Of a DNA stretch of 64,000 nt, positions 7,374 through 16,379 are shown one piece after another (the stretch's first letter is position 1; each line of letters begins with the position of its first letter). This stretch comes from Jatrophihabitans endophyticus (GTDB lineage: Bacteria; Actinomycetota; Actinomycetes; Mycobacteriales; Jatrophihabitantaceae): the NCBI RefSeq assembly GCF_900129455.1, contig NZ_FQVU01000004.1, forward strand, positions 62,001 through 126,000, read 5' to 3'. Below the pieces are notes generated by a model, which made no database searches, had not been told where the DNA came from, and worked only from the letters and a program-made list of their open reading frames with translations. Made by a program: the position numbers and the translations under genes.

Positions 7374-9467
7374 ATGACCGCCACCGTCGACCTGCGCTCC
7401 GCCGCGCAGGAGCACCTCGTCCGCCTCGCCGGCCCGAGCGCCCACCTGCGCGACGACCAGTGGCGCGCCATCGAGGCGCTGGTCGCGCGCCGGCGCAAGG
7501 CGGTCGTCATCCAGCGCACCGGCTGGGGCAAGTCGGCGGTGTACTGGATCGCGGCCGGGCTGCGCCGGGCGCAGGGCTTCGGGCCCACGCTCGTCATCTC
7601 CCCGCTGCTCGCCCTCATGCGCGACCAGGTGGCCGCCGCCGAGCGGTCGGGGCTGCGAGCGGTCACCCTCAACAGCGCCAACATCGACGACTGGCCCGCG
7701 ATCGAGGCGCAGATCGCCGCCGACGAGGTCGACGTCCTGCTCATCTCGCCCGAGCGGTTGAACTCGTTCGGATTCCGGCAGCGGGTGCTGCCGCACCTGG
7801 CCGCGCGCATCGGCATGCTGGTCGTCGACGAGGCGCACTGCGTCTCGGACTGGGGATCGGACTTCCGGGCCGACTACCGGCGCATCAGGGACGTCCTGGC
7901 GGGGCTGCCCGAGGGCACGCCCGTGCTCGCCACGACCGCCACGGCGAACGACCGGGTCACCGCCGACGTCGCGGCGCAGCTGGGCACCGACACCCTCACG
8001 CTGCGCGGCTCGCTCGACCGCGAGAGCCTCGCGCTCTCGGTGATCGACACGCCGGACGTCGCCACCGCCTACGCCTGGATCGCCGACGCGCTGACCGGTG
8101 ACGACCTGCCCGGCTCGGGGCTGATCTACACGCTGACCGTCGCCGGCACGACCCAGCTCGCGGACTTCCTGCGCGACCGCGGTCACGCGGTCGCGCCGTA
8201 CTCGTCCGCCACACCGCCCGAGGAGCGGGCCGAGATCGAGCGGCGGCTGCTCGCCCACGAGCTGCGGGCCGTCGTCGCGACGTCGAGCCTGGGCATGGGG
8301 CTCGACCACCCCACGCTCGGCTTCGTGGTCAACCTCGGGGCGCCGGCGTCCCCGATCTCCTACTACCAGCAGGTGGGCCGGGCCGGGCGCGCGCTCGACG
8401 TGGCGCAGGCGGTGCTGCTGCCCACCGCGGCCGACACCAGGATCTGGGCCTACTTCGACTCCACCGCGTTCCCCGCCGAGGACCGTGTCCGTCGCGTGCT
8501 CGACGTGGTCGCCGACGGGCCGACGACGCTGCCGCGTATCGAGGCCGACTCCGGCCTGCGGCGCGGCCGGCTCGAGACCCTGCTCAAGGTGCTCGACGTC
8601 GAGGGCGCGGTCGAGCGCGCCGACGGCGGCTGGGTCGCCACCGGCCGCGAGTGGCGCTACGACGGTGAGCGCTACGCCGGCATCGCCGCCGCCCGCAAGC
8701 GGGAGCAGGCCGCGATGCTGGCCTACGAGCGCGCCGACACGTGCCTGATGCAGCAGCTGCGCCACGAGCTCGACGACACGACCGGCAGCGACTGCGGGCG
8801 GTGCGCGGTGTGCACCGGCCGGCTGCCCGCTCCCGGCACGTCCCCGTCGCCGGAGACGGTGCGGGCCGCGGTCACGCACCTGCGCTCGCAGACCACCGTG
8901 CTCGAACCGCGCAAGATGTGGCCATCGGGTCTGCCGCGGGACGGCTCGGGTGCGCCGGCCCGGCGCGGCAAGATCACCGAGTCGGCCCGCGCCGAGGCCG
9001 GCCGGGCGCTCGCGGTGGCCGAGGACCCGGCCTGGTCGGGTGCGGTGGCGGCCGCCTTCGCCGCCGACGAGCCGATGTCGCAGGAGCTGTTCGACGGGCT
9101 CGTCGCCACCCTGTCGCGCTGGGGGTGGCCGGCCGGGCGGCCCACGTGGGTCACCTGGGTGCCGTCGCGCACCCGGCCCGCGCTGCTCGCCGACGCCGCC
9201 CGGCGGCTGGCCGAGCTGGGTCGCATGGCCGTCGCCACGCCGCTACGGGCCGACGGCCCGGGCTCCCAGCGCGACGCCGCCACCAACGTCGACTCCGCGG
9301 CCGGTGCCCTCGCGCGGCTCTCGGTCGACGGCGAGGTCCCGCCCGGCCCGGTGCTGCTGCTCGACGACACCACCCGCAGCGGCTTCACCTTCACCGTCGC
9401 CGCGGCACTGCTGCGCGAGCACGGCGCCGGCCCGGTCTACCCACTCGCCCTGCACAAGACGTTCTGA
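7374..9467 (+). CDS. RecQ-like ATP-dependent DNA helicase with C-terminal phosphoribosyltransferase-like region
   Basis: The 697-residue protein has SF2 helicase motifs of the RecQ family: Walker A-type RTGWGKS (48-54), DEAH (151-154) in VVDEAHCVSDWG, and QQVGRAGR motif VI. A RecQ zinc site follows: CLMQQL...DCGRCAVC supplies four Cys. Canonical RQC and HRDC domains are not evident. Instead the last about 180 residues end in GPVLLLDDTTRSGFTF...PVYPLALHKTF, which resembles the PRPP-binding loop of phosphoribosyltransferases of the ComF/Pyr type. It probably unwinds DNA during repair; the role of the C-terminal part is unknown. Confidence 0.88.
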   Translation: MTATVDLRSAAQEHLVRLAGPSAHLRDDQWRAIEALVARRRKAVVIQRTGWGKSAVYWIAAGLRRAQGFGPTLVISPLLALMRDQVAAAERSGLRAVTLNSANIDDWPAIEAQIAADEVDVLLISPERLNSFGFRQRVLPHLAARIGMLVVDEAHCVSDWGSDFRADYRRIRDVLAGLPEGTPVLATTATANDRVTADVAAQLGTDTLTLRGSLDRESLALSVIDTPDVATAYAWIADALTGDDLPGSGLIYTLTVAGTTQLADFLRDRGHAVAPYSSATPPEERAEIERRLLAHELRAVVATSSLGMGLDHPTLGFVVNLGAPASPISYYQQVGRAGRALDVAQAVLLPTAADTRIWAYFDSTAFPAEDRVRRVLDVVADGPTTLPRIEADSGLRRGRLETLLKVLDVEGAVERADGGWVATGREWRYDGERYAGIAAARKREQAAMLAYERADTCLMQQLRHELDDTTGSDCGRCAVCTGRLPAPGTSPSPETVRAAVTHLRSQTTVLEPRKMWPSGLPRDGSGAPARRGKITESARAEAGRALAVAEDPAWSGAVAAAFAADEPMSQELFDGLVATLSRWGWPAGRPTWVTWVPSRTRPALLADAARRLAELGRMAVATPLRADGPGSQRDAATNVDSAAGALARLSVDGEVPPGPVLLLDDTTRSGFTFTVAAALLREHGAGPVYPLALHKTF

Positions 9468-9501
9468 GCGCGACGGCGACCGACCGCGCGCCGGGTGCAC
9501 G

Positions 9502-10344
9502 TCAGCCGAGCGCGACCTCGCCGCGCACGCCGACGACGGTGTCACCGCCGACCCAGATCTCCCCGCCCTCGCAGACGACGTGCACTCGGCCGCGGCGGCC
9601 GAGCCGGGTGCCCTGGCTCGCCACGTACCGATCCGGCGCGTGCCCGGCCGGGACGAGCCACTGGGCGAGCGCGGCGTTGAGACTGCCGGTCACCGGGTCC
9701 TCGCCGGACGCGTCGTTCGCGAGGAAGGCACGCACCTCGAAGGCGGGCTCGTCCGGTCCGGCGTCCGGGTACGGGCCGACCACACCGATGTCGGGGAAGC
9801 GGCCGAACCGGGTCGCGTCGGGCCGCAGCGACAGCACCCGCTCGGCGTCGCGCAGCAGCAGCGCGACCCAGCCAGGCCCGTTGTCGCACCACTGGGCGTC
9901 GACCACCTCGGCCCGGTCGACACCGACGGCCGCGGCGACCGCAGCGACGTCCGCGTCGTCGACGGGACCGCCGCGCAGCAGTGGCGGGGCCGCGAACGCG
10001 AGCCGGTCGCCGTCGCGGCGCAGCCGCACCAGCCCCGCGCCGCACTGCTGCACCAGCTCGCCGTCGCGGGCCGGGGTGCCGCCCGCCGCGAGCCAGGCGC
10101 GCGCCGAACCCAGCGTCGGGTGCCCGGCGAAGGGCAGTTCGCGCGCCGTCGTGAAGATGCGCAGCCGGTAGTCGGCCGCGGGATCGGTGGGGCGCAGTAG
10201 GAACGTCGTCTCGCTGAGGTTCGTCCAGCGCGCGAAGGCGGCGAGCTGGTCGTCGGCGAGGGAGTCCGCGTCGTGCACGACGGCCACCGGGTTGCCGAGC
10301 AGGAACTCGTCGCTGAACACGTCGACCTGGGAGAAGGGGAGCAC
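9502..10344 (-). CDS. PhzF family isomerase/epimerase-like protein
   Basis: The 280-residue protein fits the two-lobed PhzF family: N-terminal FSQVDVFSDEFLLGNPVAVV, then LSETTFLL carrying the usual catalytic-type glutamate, then ELPFAGHPTLGSA, and the second-lobe motif GEDPVTGSLNAALA. Characterised members isomerise trans-2,3-dihydro-3-hydroxyanthranilate or racemise small amino-acid-like substrates. No phenazine genes lie nearby, so the substrate is unknown and a phenazine role should not be inferred. It is convergent with the RecQ-like gene, 34 bases away, and 45 bases downstream of the methyltransferase gene on the same strand. Confidence 0.88.
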   Translation of the reverse strand: MLPFSQVDVFSDEFLLGNPVAVVHDADSLADDQLAAFARWTNLSETTFLLRPTDPAADYRLRIFTTARELPFAGHPTLGSARAWLAAGGTPARDGELVQQCGAGLVRLRRDGDRLAFAAPPLLRGGPVDDADVAAVAAAVGVDRAEVVDAQWCDNGPGWVALLLRDAERVLSLRPDATRFGRFPDIGVVGPYPDAGPDEPAFEVRAFLANDASGEDPVTGSLNAALAQWLVPAGHAPDRYVASQGTRLGRRGRVHVVCEGGEIWVGGDTVVGVRGEVALG

Positions 10345-10389
10345 CCGTCCACGCTGTCACGGGAACGAACCGGTTTTCGTGGCGGCCGG

Positions 10390-11160
10390 TCAGCGGCTCA
10401 CCACGAGCGCCAGCGAGCCGGCGTAGCTGGGCCGGGTGCGCAGGTGCCCGTGCGCGGCGTCCCACGACCCGTCGGCGAGCGCGGTCGCGAGCGCGTCGAC
10501 GTAGCCCGCCGCCACGTCCGCGGCGACGAAGCTCCAGGCCGAGCAGGAGCGCCGGGCGGCGGGGTCGAGCAGCCGCTCGGGACGGCCGTAGTACGCCTCG
10601 TTGAAGCCGTCGCGGCAGTCGAGGGGGACGGGCACGTACTCGATCGCGACCGCGCCGCCGAGCGCGTCGGTCACCGAGCGCAGGGCCGGGTACCGCCGTG
10701 CCTCAGTGGCCAGCACGTCCGGGGCGTAGTCGGCGAGCCAGTACCGCTCGACCAGCGCGGGATCGCAGGTGAGGACGACGACCGGCCCGGTGCTCACCCG
10801 CCGGAGCTCCGCGAGGCCGCGGGCGGGATCGCTCCACTGGTGGACGCTGAAGGTGGTCATGGCCGCGTCGAAGGCGCCGTCGGGAAACGGCAGCTCCTCG
10901 GCCACCGCGTCGATCGCCGCGGGCAGGTGCGCCGGCCGCTGCGCGCGCATCGCGCGGGACGGTTCGACGGCGACGACCTCGCGGTCCGCGGGTTCGTAGG
11001 ACCCGGCGCCCGCGCCGACGTTGAGCACCGTGCGGGCGTCGCCCAGCGCAGTCAGGACCGCCGCCGCGATGCGGGGATCGGGGCGCCGGTGGTCGGCGTA
11101 GCCGGTGCCGATCGCGCCGTAGTCCGCGTCGCCCGCGCTGCCGTCCTCGGTGCGCGTCAT
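10390..11160 (-). CDS. Class I SAM-dependent methyltransferase
   Basis: The 256-residue protein has a Rossmann methyltransferase motif I (TVLNVGAGAGSYEP), the acidic strand-2 end (VVAVEPS), and ELPFPDGAFDAAMTTFSVHQW, a pattern of the Methyltransf_11/UbiE-like group. The start at 11160 is chosen over two upstream in-frame ATGs because those run into or past the divergent epoxide hydrolase start at 11216. The methyl acceptor is not predictable. It faces away from the epoxide hydrolase gene, sharing a 55-base promoter region. Confidence 0.85.
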   Translation of the reverse strand: MTRTEDGSAGDADYGAIGTGYADHRRPDPRIAAAVLTALGDARTVLNVGAGAGSYEPADREVVAVEPSRAMRAQRPAHLPAAIDAVAEELPFPDGAFDAAMTTFSVHQWSDPARGLAELRRVSTGPVVVLTCDPALVERYWLADYAPDVLATEARRYPALRSVTDALGGAVAIEYVPVPLDCRDGFNEAYYGRPERLLDPAARRSCSAWSFVAADVAAGYVDALATALADGSWDAAHGHLRTRPSYAGSLALVVSR

Positions 11161-11215
11161 GTGCTGCCTCTCGATCGGGAACGGTGTGGTGCCATTCCAG
11201 CCGTAGGGTTCGGTC

Positions 11216-12367
11216 ATGTCGAGCCCCGAGCCGTTCACCGCGCGTGCCTCGTCCGAAGCGCTGGCGCAGCTGCGGGCCCGGCTGCGCGCCACCCGCTTCC
11301 CCGACGCCGCCGCGGACGCCGGATGGTCGCTCGGCACCGATCCCGACTACCTGCGCGAGCTCGTCGCGTACTGGGCGGACGGCTTCGACTGGCCGGCGCA
11401 GGAGGCGGCGTTGGCGCGGTTCCCTCGCTTCCGCGCCCAGGTCGGCGGGCTCGGCATCCACTTCGTGCACGCCCGGGCGGCGACGGCCGCCGCCCCCCTG
11501 CCGCTCGTGCTGTGCCACGGCTGGCCGGATTCGTTCTGGCGGTACACAAAGGTGATCGACCTGCTCACCGACCCCGGGGCGCACGGCGCCGACCCGGCCG
11601 ACGCCTTCGACGTCGTCGTCCCGGACATGCCGGGCTACGGCTACAGCGACCACCCGGCCCAGCCGCTGGACAGCGCCGCCGTCGCGGGGCTGTGGGCCGA
11701 GCTCGCGAGCACGCTCGGGTACGCGCGCTTCGGCGCCGCGGGCGGCGACATCGGCAGCGGGGTCGCCCGCTTCCTCGCCCTCGACCACTCCGACCGCGTT
11801 GCGGCCGTCCATCGGATCGACGCCGGTCCGCCGGTCTGGTCCGGCGACGTCGCCGACCTCGCCGCCGAGGAGCAGGCGTACCTCGACGCCGCCTCGCGCT
11901 GGGCCGCGACCGAGGGCGCGTACGGCGCGATGCACCGCACCAAGCCGCAGACGGCCGCCGCCGCCCTCACCGACTCGCCGGCCGGTCTGGCCGCCTGGAT
12001 CGTCGAGAAACTGCGCGCGTGGAGCGACTGCGACGGGGACGTGGAGCGGTGCTTCACGCGGGACGAGATCCTCACGAACGTCACGATCTTCTGGCTGACC
12101 GGCTCGATCGGCTCGTCGATGCGGATGTATCACGCGAACGCGGCGATCTCGCCGCACCAACAGGCTCGTCGCGTGGAGGTGCCGTCCGGGTTCGCGCTGT
12201 TCCCCGCCGACATCATGCACCCGCCACGCGCCTGGTTGGAGCGGACGACAAACCTGGTGCGCCTCGTCGAGCTGCCGCGCGGCGGGCACTTCGCCCCGTT
12301 CGAGCAGCCGGAGGCGTACGCCGCGGAGCTGCGCGAGTTCTTCCGTCCCTACCGGGCACCGGCCTGA
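11216..12367 (+). CDS. Epoxide hydrolase (EHN-type alpha/beta hydrolase)
   Basis: The 383-residue protein has an N-terminal EHN region (about residues 5-110) and an alpha/beta hydrolase core. Recognisable parts are the oxyanion HGWP motif (CHGWPDSFW), the nucleophile elbow GGDIGS with Asp as nucleophile, and the late PRGGHFAPFEQP histidine. The lid tyrosine region (IGSSMRMY) also fits microsomal-type epoxide hydrolases. It hydrolyses epoxides to vicinal diols; natural substrates in actinobacteria are mostly unknown. No signal peptide is visible, so it is cytoplasmic. Confidence 0.9.
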   Translation: MSSPEPFTARASSEALAQLRARLRATRFPDAAADAGWSLGTDPDYLRELVAYWADGFDWPAQEAALARFPRFRAQVGGLGIHFVHARAATAAAPLPLVLCHGWPDSFWRYTKVIDLLTDPGAHGADPADAFDVVVPDMPGYGYSDHPAQPLDSAAVAGLWAELASTLGYARFGAAGGDIGSGVARFLALDHSDRVAAVHRIDAGPPVWSGDVADLAAEEQAYLDAASRWAATEGAYGAMHRTKPQTAAAALTDSPAGLAAWIVEKLRAWSDCDGDVERCFTRDEILTNVTIFWLTGSIGSSMRMYHANAAISPHQQARRVEVPSGFALFPADIMHPPRAWLERTTNLVRLVELPRGGHFAPFEQPEAYAAELREFFRPYRAPA

Positions 12368-12448
12368 TCGCAGCGGTGCCGCGTTCCGCTCGTCACTCCT
12401 GTCGGCGCGGGCCCGGTGCCGTCGTCGCGCCGCAGTACCGTCGAGGTA

Positions 12449-13693
12449 GTGACCGACGCGCTCGACGCCTCCGACGCCTCCGACGCCTCCGACGCCCCTG
12501 ACGCCGCGACGACCCGGCCCGCTCCGGACGACGCCCCGAACCTGCGCGTGCTCGGCGCGGTCCTGGCCGCCGCATGCGGACTCACCGTCGCGAACCTGTA
12601 CTACGCCCAGCCGCTGCTCGACCTGATCGCCGGCAGCTTCGGCGTCGGCCAGGGCACCGCGACCGCGGTCGTGACCCTCACCCAGGTGGGCTACGTGCTG
12701 GGCCTGCTCTTCGTCGTCCCGGTCGGTGACCTGGTCGAGAATCGGACCCTTGTCGTCCGCACGCTGGTCGGCACCGCGCTGTCGCTCGTGCTGGCCGCGG
12801 CGTCGCCGGTGTTCGGCGTCTTCCTCGCGGTGGCCGTCCTCGTGGGGGTGACGTCGGTCGTCGCCCAGCTGCTCGTCCCGCTCGCCGCGCACCTCGCGCC
12901 CGAGGCCGAACGCGGCCGCTTCGTCGGGCGGGTGATGAGCGGGCTGCTCCTCGGCATCCTGCTCGCCAGGACGGCGGCCAGTCTGCTCGCCGAGGCATGG
13001 AGCTGGCGGGCGGTCTACGTCGTCTCCGCCGTGCTCACGGTGGGGTTGGGCGTGCTGCTGCACCGCATCCTGCCGACCCGCCGTCCCGATCACCGGGCCG
13101 GGTACGGCAGCCTGCTCGCGTCGGTGGCCGGGATCGCACGCGAGGAGCCGGTGCTGCGCCGGCTCGCCCTCAGCCAGGCCTGCATGTTCGGCGCGTTCAG
13201 CGCCTTCTGGACCGCGATCGCCTACGAGCTGATCGACGAGCACGGCTTCGGCCAGGGGGCGATCGGGGTGTTCGCGCTCGTCGGCGCCGCCGGTGCCGCG
13301 GCCGCTCCGCTCGGCGGGTGGCTCGCCGACCACGGGCACGGGCGTGCCGGCCGTCTCGTCGCGCTGCTGCTCGCGGCCGCGGCGATGACGGTCGCGGGCC
13401 TGGGGCACGGCAGCGTCGTCCTGCTCGCGGTCGCCGGGGTGCTGCTCGACCTCGCCGTGCAGTGCCATCAGGTGATGAGTCAGCACGTCATCTACGCGCT
13501 GCGCCCGGACGCCCGCTCCCGGGTCACGACCGTGTACATGAGCACGGTCTTCGTCGGGGGTGCGATCTCGTCGGCCGCGGCGGGGCTGCTGCACGACACC
13601 GCGGGATGGGGCGGGGTGGCGGCCTACGGCGCGGTGCTGCCGCTGGCCGGTGCGCTGCTCTGGCTGACGGGGAAGACCACCGCCAGCCGGTAA
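12449..13693 (+). CDS. Major facilitator superfamily transporter
   Basis: This 414-residue protein is strongly hydrophobic with about 12 predicted membrane segments. The segment LTVANLYYAQPLLDLIAGSFGV resembles the first helix of YnfM/AraJ-like drug or sugar efflux transporters. The GTG at 12449 is the preferred start; an in-frame ATG-type start at 12416 would add eleven Arg/Ser residues. The cytoplasmic N-terminus is a low-complexity Asp-Ala-Ser repeat encoded by a 9-base tandem array. The substrate is unknown. It follows the epoxide hydrolase gene after 81 bases and may be separately transcribed. Confidence 0.85.
   Translation: MTDALDASDASDASDAPDAATTRPAPDDAPNLRVLGAVLAAACGLTVANLYYAQPLLDLIAGSFGVGQGTATAVVTLTQVGYVLGLLFVVPVGDLVENRTLVVRTLVGTALSLVLAAASPVFGVFLAVAVLVGVTSVVAQLLVPLAAHLAPEAERGRFVGRVMSGLLLGILLARTAASLLAEAWSWRAVYVVSAVLTVGLGVLLHRILPTRRPDHRAGYGSLLASVAGIAREEPVLRRLALSQACMFGAFSAFWTAIAYELIDEHGFGQGAIGVFALVGAAGAAAAPLGGWLADHGHGRAGRLVALLLAAAAMTVAGLGHGSVVLLAVAGVLLDLAVQCHQVMSQHVIYALRPDARSRVTTVYMSTVFVGGAISSAAAGLLHDTAGWGGVAAYGAVLPLAGALLWLTGKTTASR
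12455..12508 (+). repeat. Six-unit 9-base tandem repeat at the MFS N-terminus
   Basis: Six consecutive 9-base units follow gacgcctcc or close variants; the second to fourth copies are identical. They encode D-A-L, D-A-S (three times), D-A-P and D-A-A just after the proposed start codon. Copy-number change would stay in frame. Confidence 0.85.
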
Positions 13694-13746
13694 TCTCGCC
13701 CTACCGGCGTTTCCGCCCTGGCCCCGACCGGACGAGCAGGTGAGAG

Positions 13747-14715
13747 ATGTCGGCGATCGAGCGCCTCGACCGCTTCCAGCGTGCCCACCCGCGCGCGGGC
13801 CTGCCCATCGCGGTCGTCTACAAGTTCGCCGACGACCAGGGCACCTACCTGGCCGCGCTCATCACCTACTACGGCTTCGTCTCGCTCGTCCCGCTGCTGC
13901 TGCTGTCGTCGACGATCCTCAACTTCGTCCTCGCCGGCGACCGGCACCTGCAGCGGGAGCTCTTCGACTCGGTCCTCGGGCAGTTCCCGATCGTGGGGAC
14001 GCAGCTGTCGGACCCGAACGGGGTGTCCGGCAGCGGGCTCGGGCTCGCCATCGGCATCCTCGGCACCGTCTACGGCGGCCTGGGCGCGGCGCAGGCGATC
14101 CAGAACGCGATGAACACGATCTGGCGGGTGCCGCGCAACCGCCGGCCGAACCCGATCACCGGACGGCTGCGCAGCCTGCTGCTGATGGTGGTGCTCGGGC
14201 TGTCGATCCTCGGCACCACCGCCCTCGCCGCGTTCGGGACCAAGTTCGACGCGTTCGGCATCTGGACGAAGGTCGCGATCGGGATCGGCACGTTCGCCAT
14301 CAACCTCACCGTCTTCACGGTGGGGTTCCGGCTGGCGACGTCGCGGGCCATCACCCTGCGCCAGACCGTGCCCGGCGCGCTGGGCGCGGCCCTCGTCTGG
14401 CAGGCACTGCAGTACGTCGGGACGATGTACGTCGGGTCGGTCGTGCGCACGGCCACCGAGGTCGACAGCGTGTTCGCCCTGGTGCTCGGGCTGCTCGCCT
14501 GGATCTACCTGGAGTCGGTCGTCGTCGTGCTCGCCGTCGAGTACAACACCGTGCGCTCGCTCAAGCTCTACCCGCGCGCGCTGCTTACCCCGTTCACCGA
14601 CGACGTCGACCTCACCGCCGCCGACGAGATCAGCTACACGCAGCAGGCGAAGGCCCAGCAGGCCAAGGGCTTCGAGGAGATCACCGTCCGCTTCGACCCA
14701 CCGCCCACGCGCTGA
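13747..14715 (+). CDS. YihY/BrkB family membrane protein
   Basis: The 322-residue protein has about six hydrophobic segments and the family's typical features: YLAALITYYGFVSLVPLLLL, the YGGLGAAQAIQNAMNTIWRVPRN region, and LAWIYLESVVVVLAVEYNTV near the C-terminus. YihY/BrkB proteins are inner-membrane proteins without an established biochemical role; the old RNase BN annotation is known to be wrong. The Gln/Lys-rich C-terminal tail (QQAKAQQAKGFEE) is cytoplasmic. It is convergent with the CPBP protease gene with one base between them. Confidence 0.88.
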   Translation: MSAIERLDRFQRAHPRAGLPIAVVYKFADDQGTYLAALITYYGFVSLVPLLLLSSTILNFVLAGDRHLQRELFDSVLGQFPIVGTQLSDPNGVSGSGLGLAIGILGTVYGGLGAAQAIQNAMNTIWRVPRNRRPNPITGRLRSLLLMVVLGLSILGTTALAAFGTKFDAFGIWTKVAIGIGTFAINLTVFTVGFRLATSRAITLRQTVPGALGAALVWQALQYVGTMYVGSVVRTATEVDSVFALVLGLLAWIYLESVVVVLAVEYNTVRSLKLYPRALLTPFTDDVDLTAADEISYTQQAKAQQAKGFEEITVRFDPPPTR

Positions 14716-14716
14716 C

Positions 14717-15454
14717 TCAGCCGGGCGAGCCGATGATCGGCGGGAGCGCGAACAGCATGACCGCCGACCACGTCAGGTGGGTGAGCATCGACGCGAGGAT
14801 GCCCCCCGACGCCCGCCGCTGCAGCCCGAACACCGTGCCCATGAGGACGGCGGCGAACACGAGCATCGGATTGCCCGTGGCGATCGTGACGATGCTGTAG
14901 ATGATCACCGACAGGACGATCGGCCGGCGCCGGCCGATGGCCGAGTACAGCGCGCCGCGGAAGAAGACCTCCTCGGCCGCGCCGTTGAGCAGGGCCACGA
15001 ACGCGATGAGCGCGAGATTGCCCTGGTTGGCGTGCTCGAGCACGTTCGCGACGACGTCGCGCAACGGCTCGATGGAGCGGATCACCACCGCGCCGACGAC
15101 GAACACCGCCGACGCGGCCAGGCCCAGGGCGATCGGCGTGAGCACGGGGCGGCGCAGGGCGTTGCGCGACATCATGTAGCCCAGGTGCAGCGGCCCGGAC
15201 ACGAAACCGCCGACGAACCACACGGCGGCGACGCCGATGGTCAGCGGGTAGAACGCCGGGTCGCCGGGATCGGTCGCCAGCGAGATCCCCAGCAGCGTCG
15301 CGCCGAGGACGAGCGAGACGCCGACGACGATGCGCCGGCGCCGGAAGTCGCGGTCGGGCTGTTGGTGGTCGCGCGGCACCTGGTCGAACAGGGCCGGCCC
15401 GACGAGTCGCCGGGCGCGGTCCTGCCACGCCGGCGGGGGAGCCGTCTCGCTCAT
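14717..15454 (-). CDS. CPBP-family intramembrane metalloprotease
   Basis: The 245-residue multi-pass membrane protein carries the EExxxR motif of the CPBP (Abi/Rce1-like) family in GAAEEVFFRGALYSAIGR, followed by MLVFAAVLMGTVFG and the late His in SMLTHLTWSAVML. The glutamates and histidines that bind zinc in Rce1-type proteases are therefore present. The family includes prenyl-protein endopeptidases and bacteriocin self-immunity proteins; its substrate here is unknown. The start overlaps the stop of the upstream NAD(P)-binding protein gene by four bases (ATGA), indicating an operon. Confidence 0.87.
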   Translation of the reverse strand: MSETAPPPAWQDRARRLVGPALFDQVPRDHQQPDRDFRRRRIVVGVSLVLGATLLGISLATDPGDPAFYPLTIGVAAVWFVGGFVSGPLHLGYMMSRNALRRPVLTPIALGLAASAVFVVGAVVIRSIEPLRDVVANVLEHANQGNLALIAFVALLNGAAEEVFFRGALYSAIGRRRPIVLSVIIYSIVTIATGNPMLVFAAVLMGTVFGLQRRASGGILASMLTHLTWSAVMLFALPPIIGSPG

Positions 15455-16350
15455 GCACGCTCCGCTTCCGCGCGGGCCGCGAGGGCCCGGCGCACGGCCT
15501 CGTCGTAGCCGATCGGGTCACCGGGGACGACCTCGAGGATCGCACGATCCCGCACCACGACCTCGTTGTCCATCGAGTCGACGAGATTGCGCGCCGTCGC
15601 GTAGTCCACGTCGGTGACGAGCGCGAGCCAGCGCCCGGACAGGCCCGGGGAGAGGAACGGCACGTCGACGGTCCACAGTCGCTTGTGCATCTGGGCCGCG
15701 GCGCGGGTGAGCATGTCGACGTAGCGCAGCACGTCCGGTCCGCCGATCTCGAACACCCGGCCGCGCGCGTCGGGATGGTCGAGCACGCCCACCAGGTAGC
15801 GGACGACGTCGTCCAGCGCCACCGGCTGCGTGCGGGTCTTCACCCACTTCGGCGTGATCATCACGGGCAGGTGCTTGACGAGCTGGCGGGTGATCTCCCA
15901 GGAGATGCCGCCGTGCCCGATGACGACCGCGGCACGCAGCACCGTGACGGGCACCCCCGCGTCGCCGAGCAGCGTCTCGACCTGCCGGCGGGAGCGCAGG
16001 TGCGGCGACAGCGTCTCGTCGTCGCTGCCGAGCCCGCCCAGGTAGACGATCCGCTCGACCCCGCCGGCCGCGGCGGCCTTGCCGAACGCGCGGGCGGCGT
16101 CGGCGTCCTTCTCCTCGAAGTCCTCCGACTCCAGCGAGTGCACCAGGTAGTACGCGACGTCGGCGCCGTCGAGCGCCCTCGCCAGGCTGTCGGTGTCCGC
16201 CACGTCGCCGTACACGGCCGTGCCCGCGCCGTCGTAGTCGTCGGGGTGACGGGTCATGGCGCGGACGTCGTGCCCGGCGGCCACGAGCGCCGGGGCGAGG
16301 TGTGATCCGACGAATCCGGACGCACCGGTGACGAGCGCAGTCTTCGGCAT
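15451..16350 (-). CDS. NAD(P)-binding atypical SDR (NmrA/YbjT-like)
   Basis: The 299-residue protein starts with the dinucleotide motif TGASGFVGSHLAP (GxxGxxG), followed by a typical atypical-SDR sequence: a DV turn (GDVADTDSLARALDGADVAYYLVHS) and YLGGLGSDDETLSPHLRSRR. The canonical YxxxK pair is absent, so it is more likely an NADP-binding sensor or a reductase of unusual type than a classical dehydrogenase. It is translationally coupled to the CPBP protease gene. Substrate and role are unknown. Confidence 0.85.
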   Translation of the reverse strand: MPKTALVTGASGFVGSHLAPALVAAGHDVRAMTRHPDDYDGAGTAVYGDVADTDSLARALDGADVAYYLVHSLESEDFEEKDADAARAFGKAAAAGGVERIVYLGGLGSDDETLSPHLRSRRQVETLLGDAGVPVTVLRAAVVIGHGGISWEITRQLVKHLPVMITPKWVKTRTQPVALDDVVRYLVGVLDHPDARGRVFEIGGPDVLRYVDMLTRAAAQMHKRLWTVDVPFLSPGLSGRWLALVTDVDYATARNLVDSMDNEVVVRDRAILEVVPGDPIGYDEAVRRALAARAEAERA

Positions 16351-16379
16351 GGCAGCAGCATTCCCCGCGAGCGGGCCGC

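Noticed and set aside
9502-10344. Phenazine biosynthesis gene phzF
   Set aside because: The family is much broader than phenazine synthesis and no other phz gene is nearby.
12455-12508. Possible CRISPR-like repeat
   Set aside because: The units are 9 bases with no spacers and form part of a coding sequence.
10703-13594. A 963-codon minus-strand open frame across the methyltransferase, hydrolase and transporter region
   Set aside because: It is antisense to the epoxide hydrolase and transporter genes and lacks any domain.
13747-14715. Ribonuclease BN
   Set aside because: The old name for the YihY family is known to be a misassignment; the protein is a multi-pass membrane protein.
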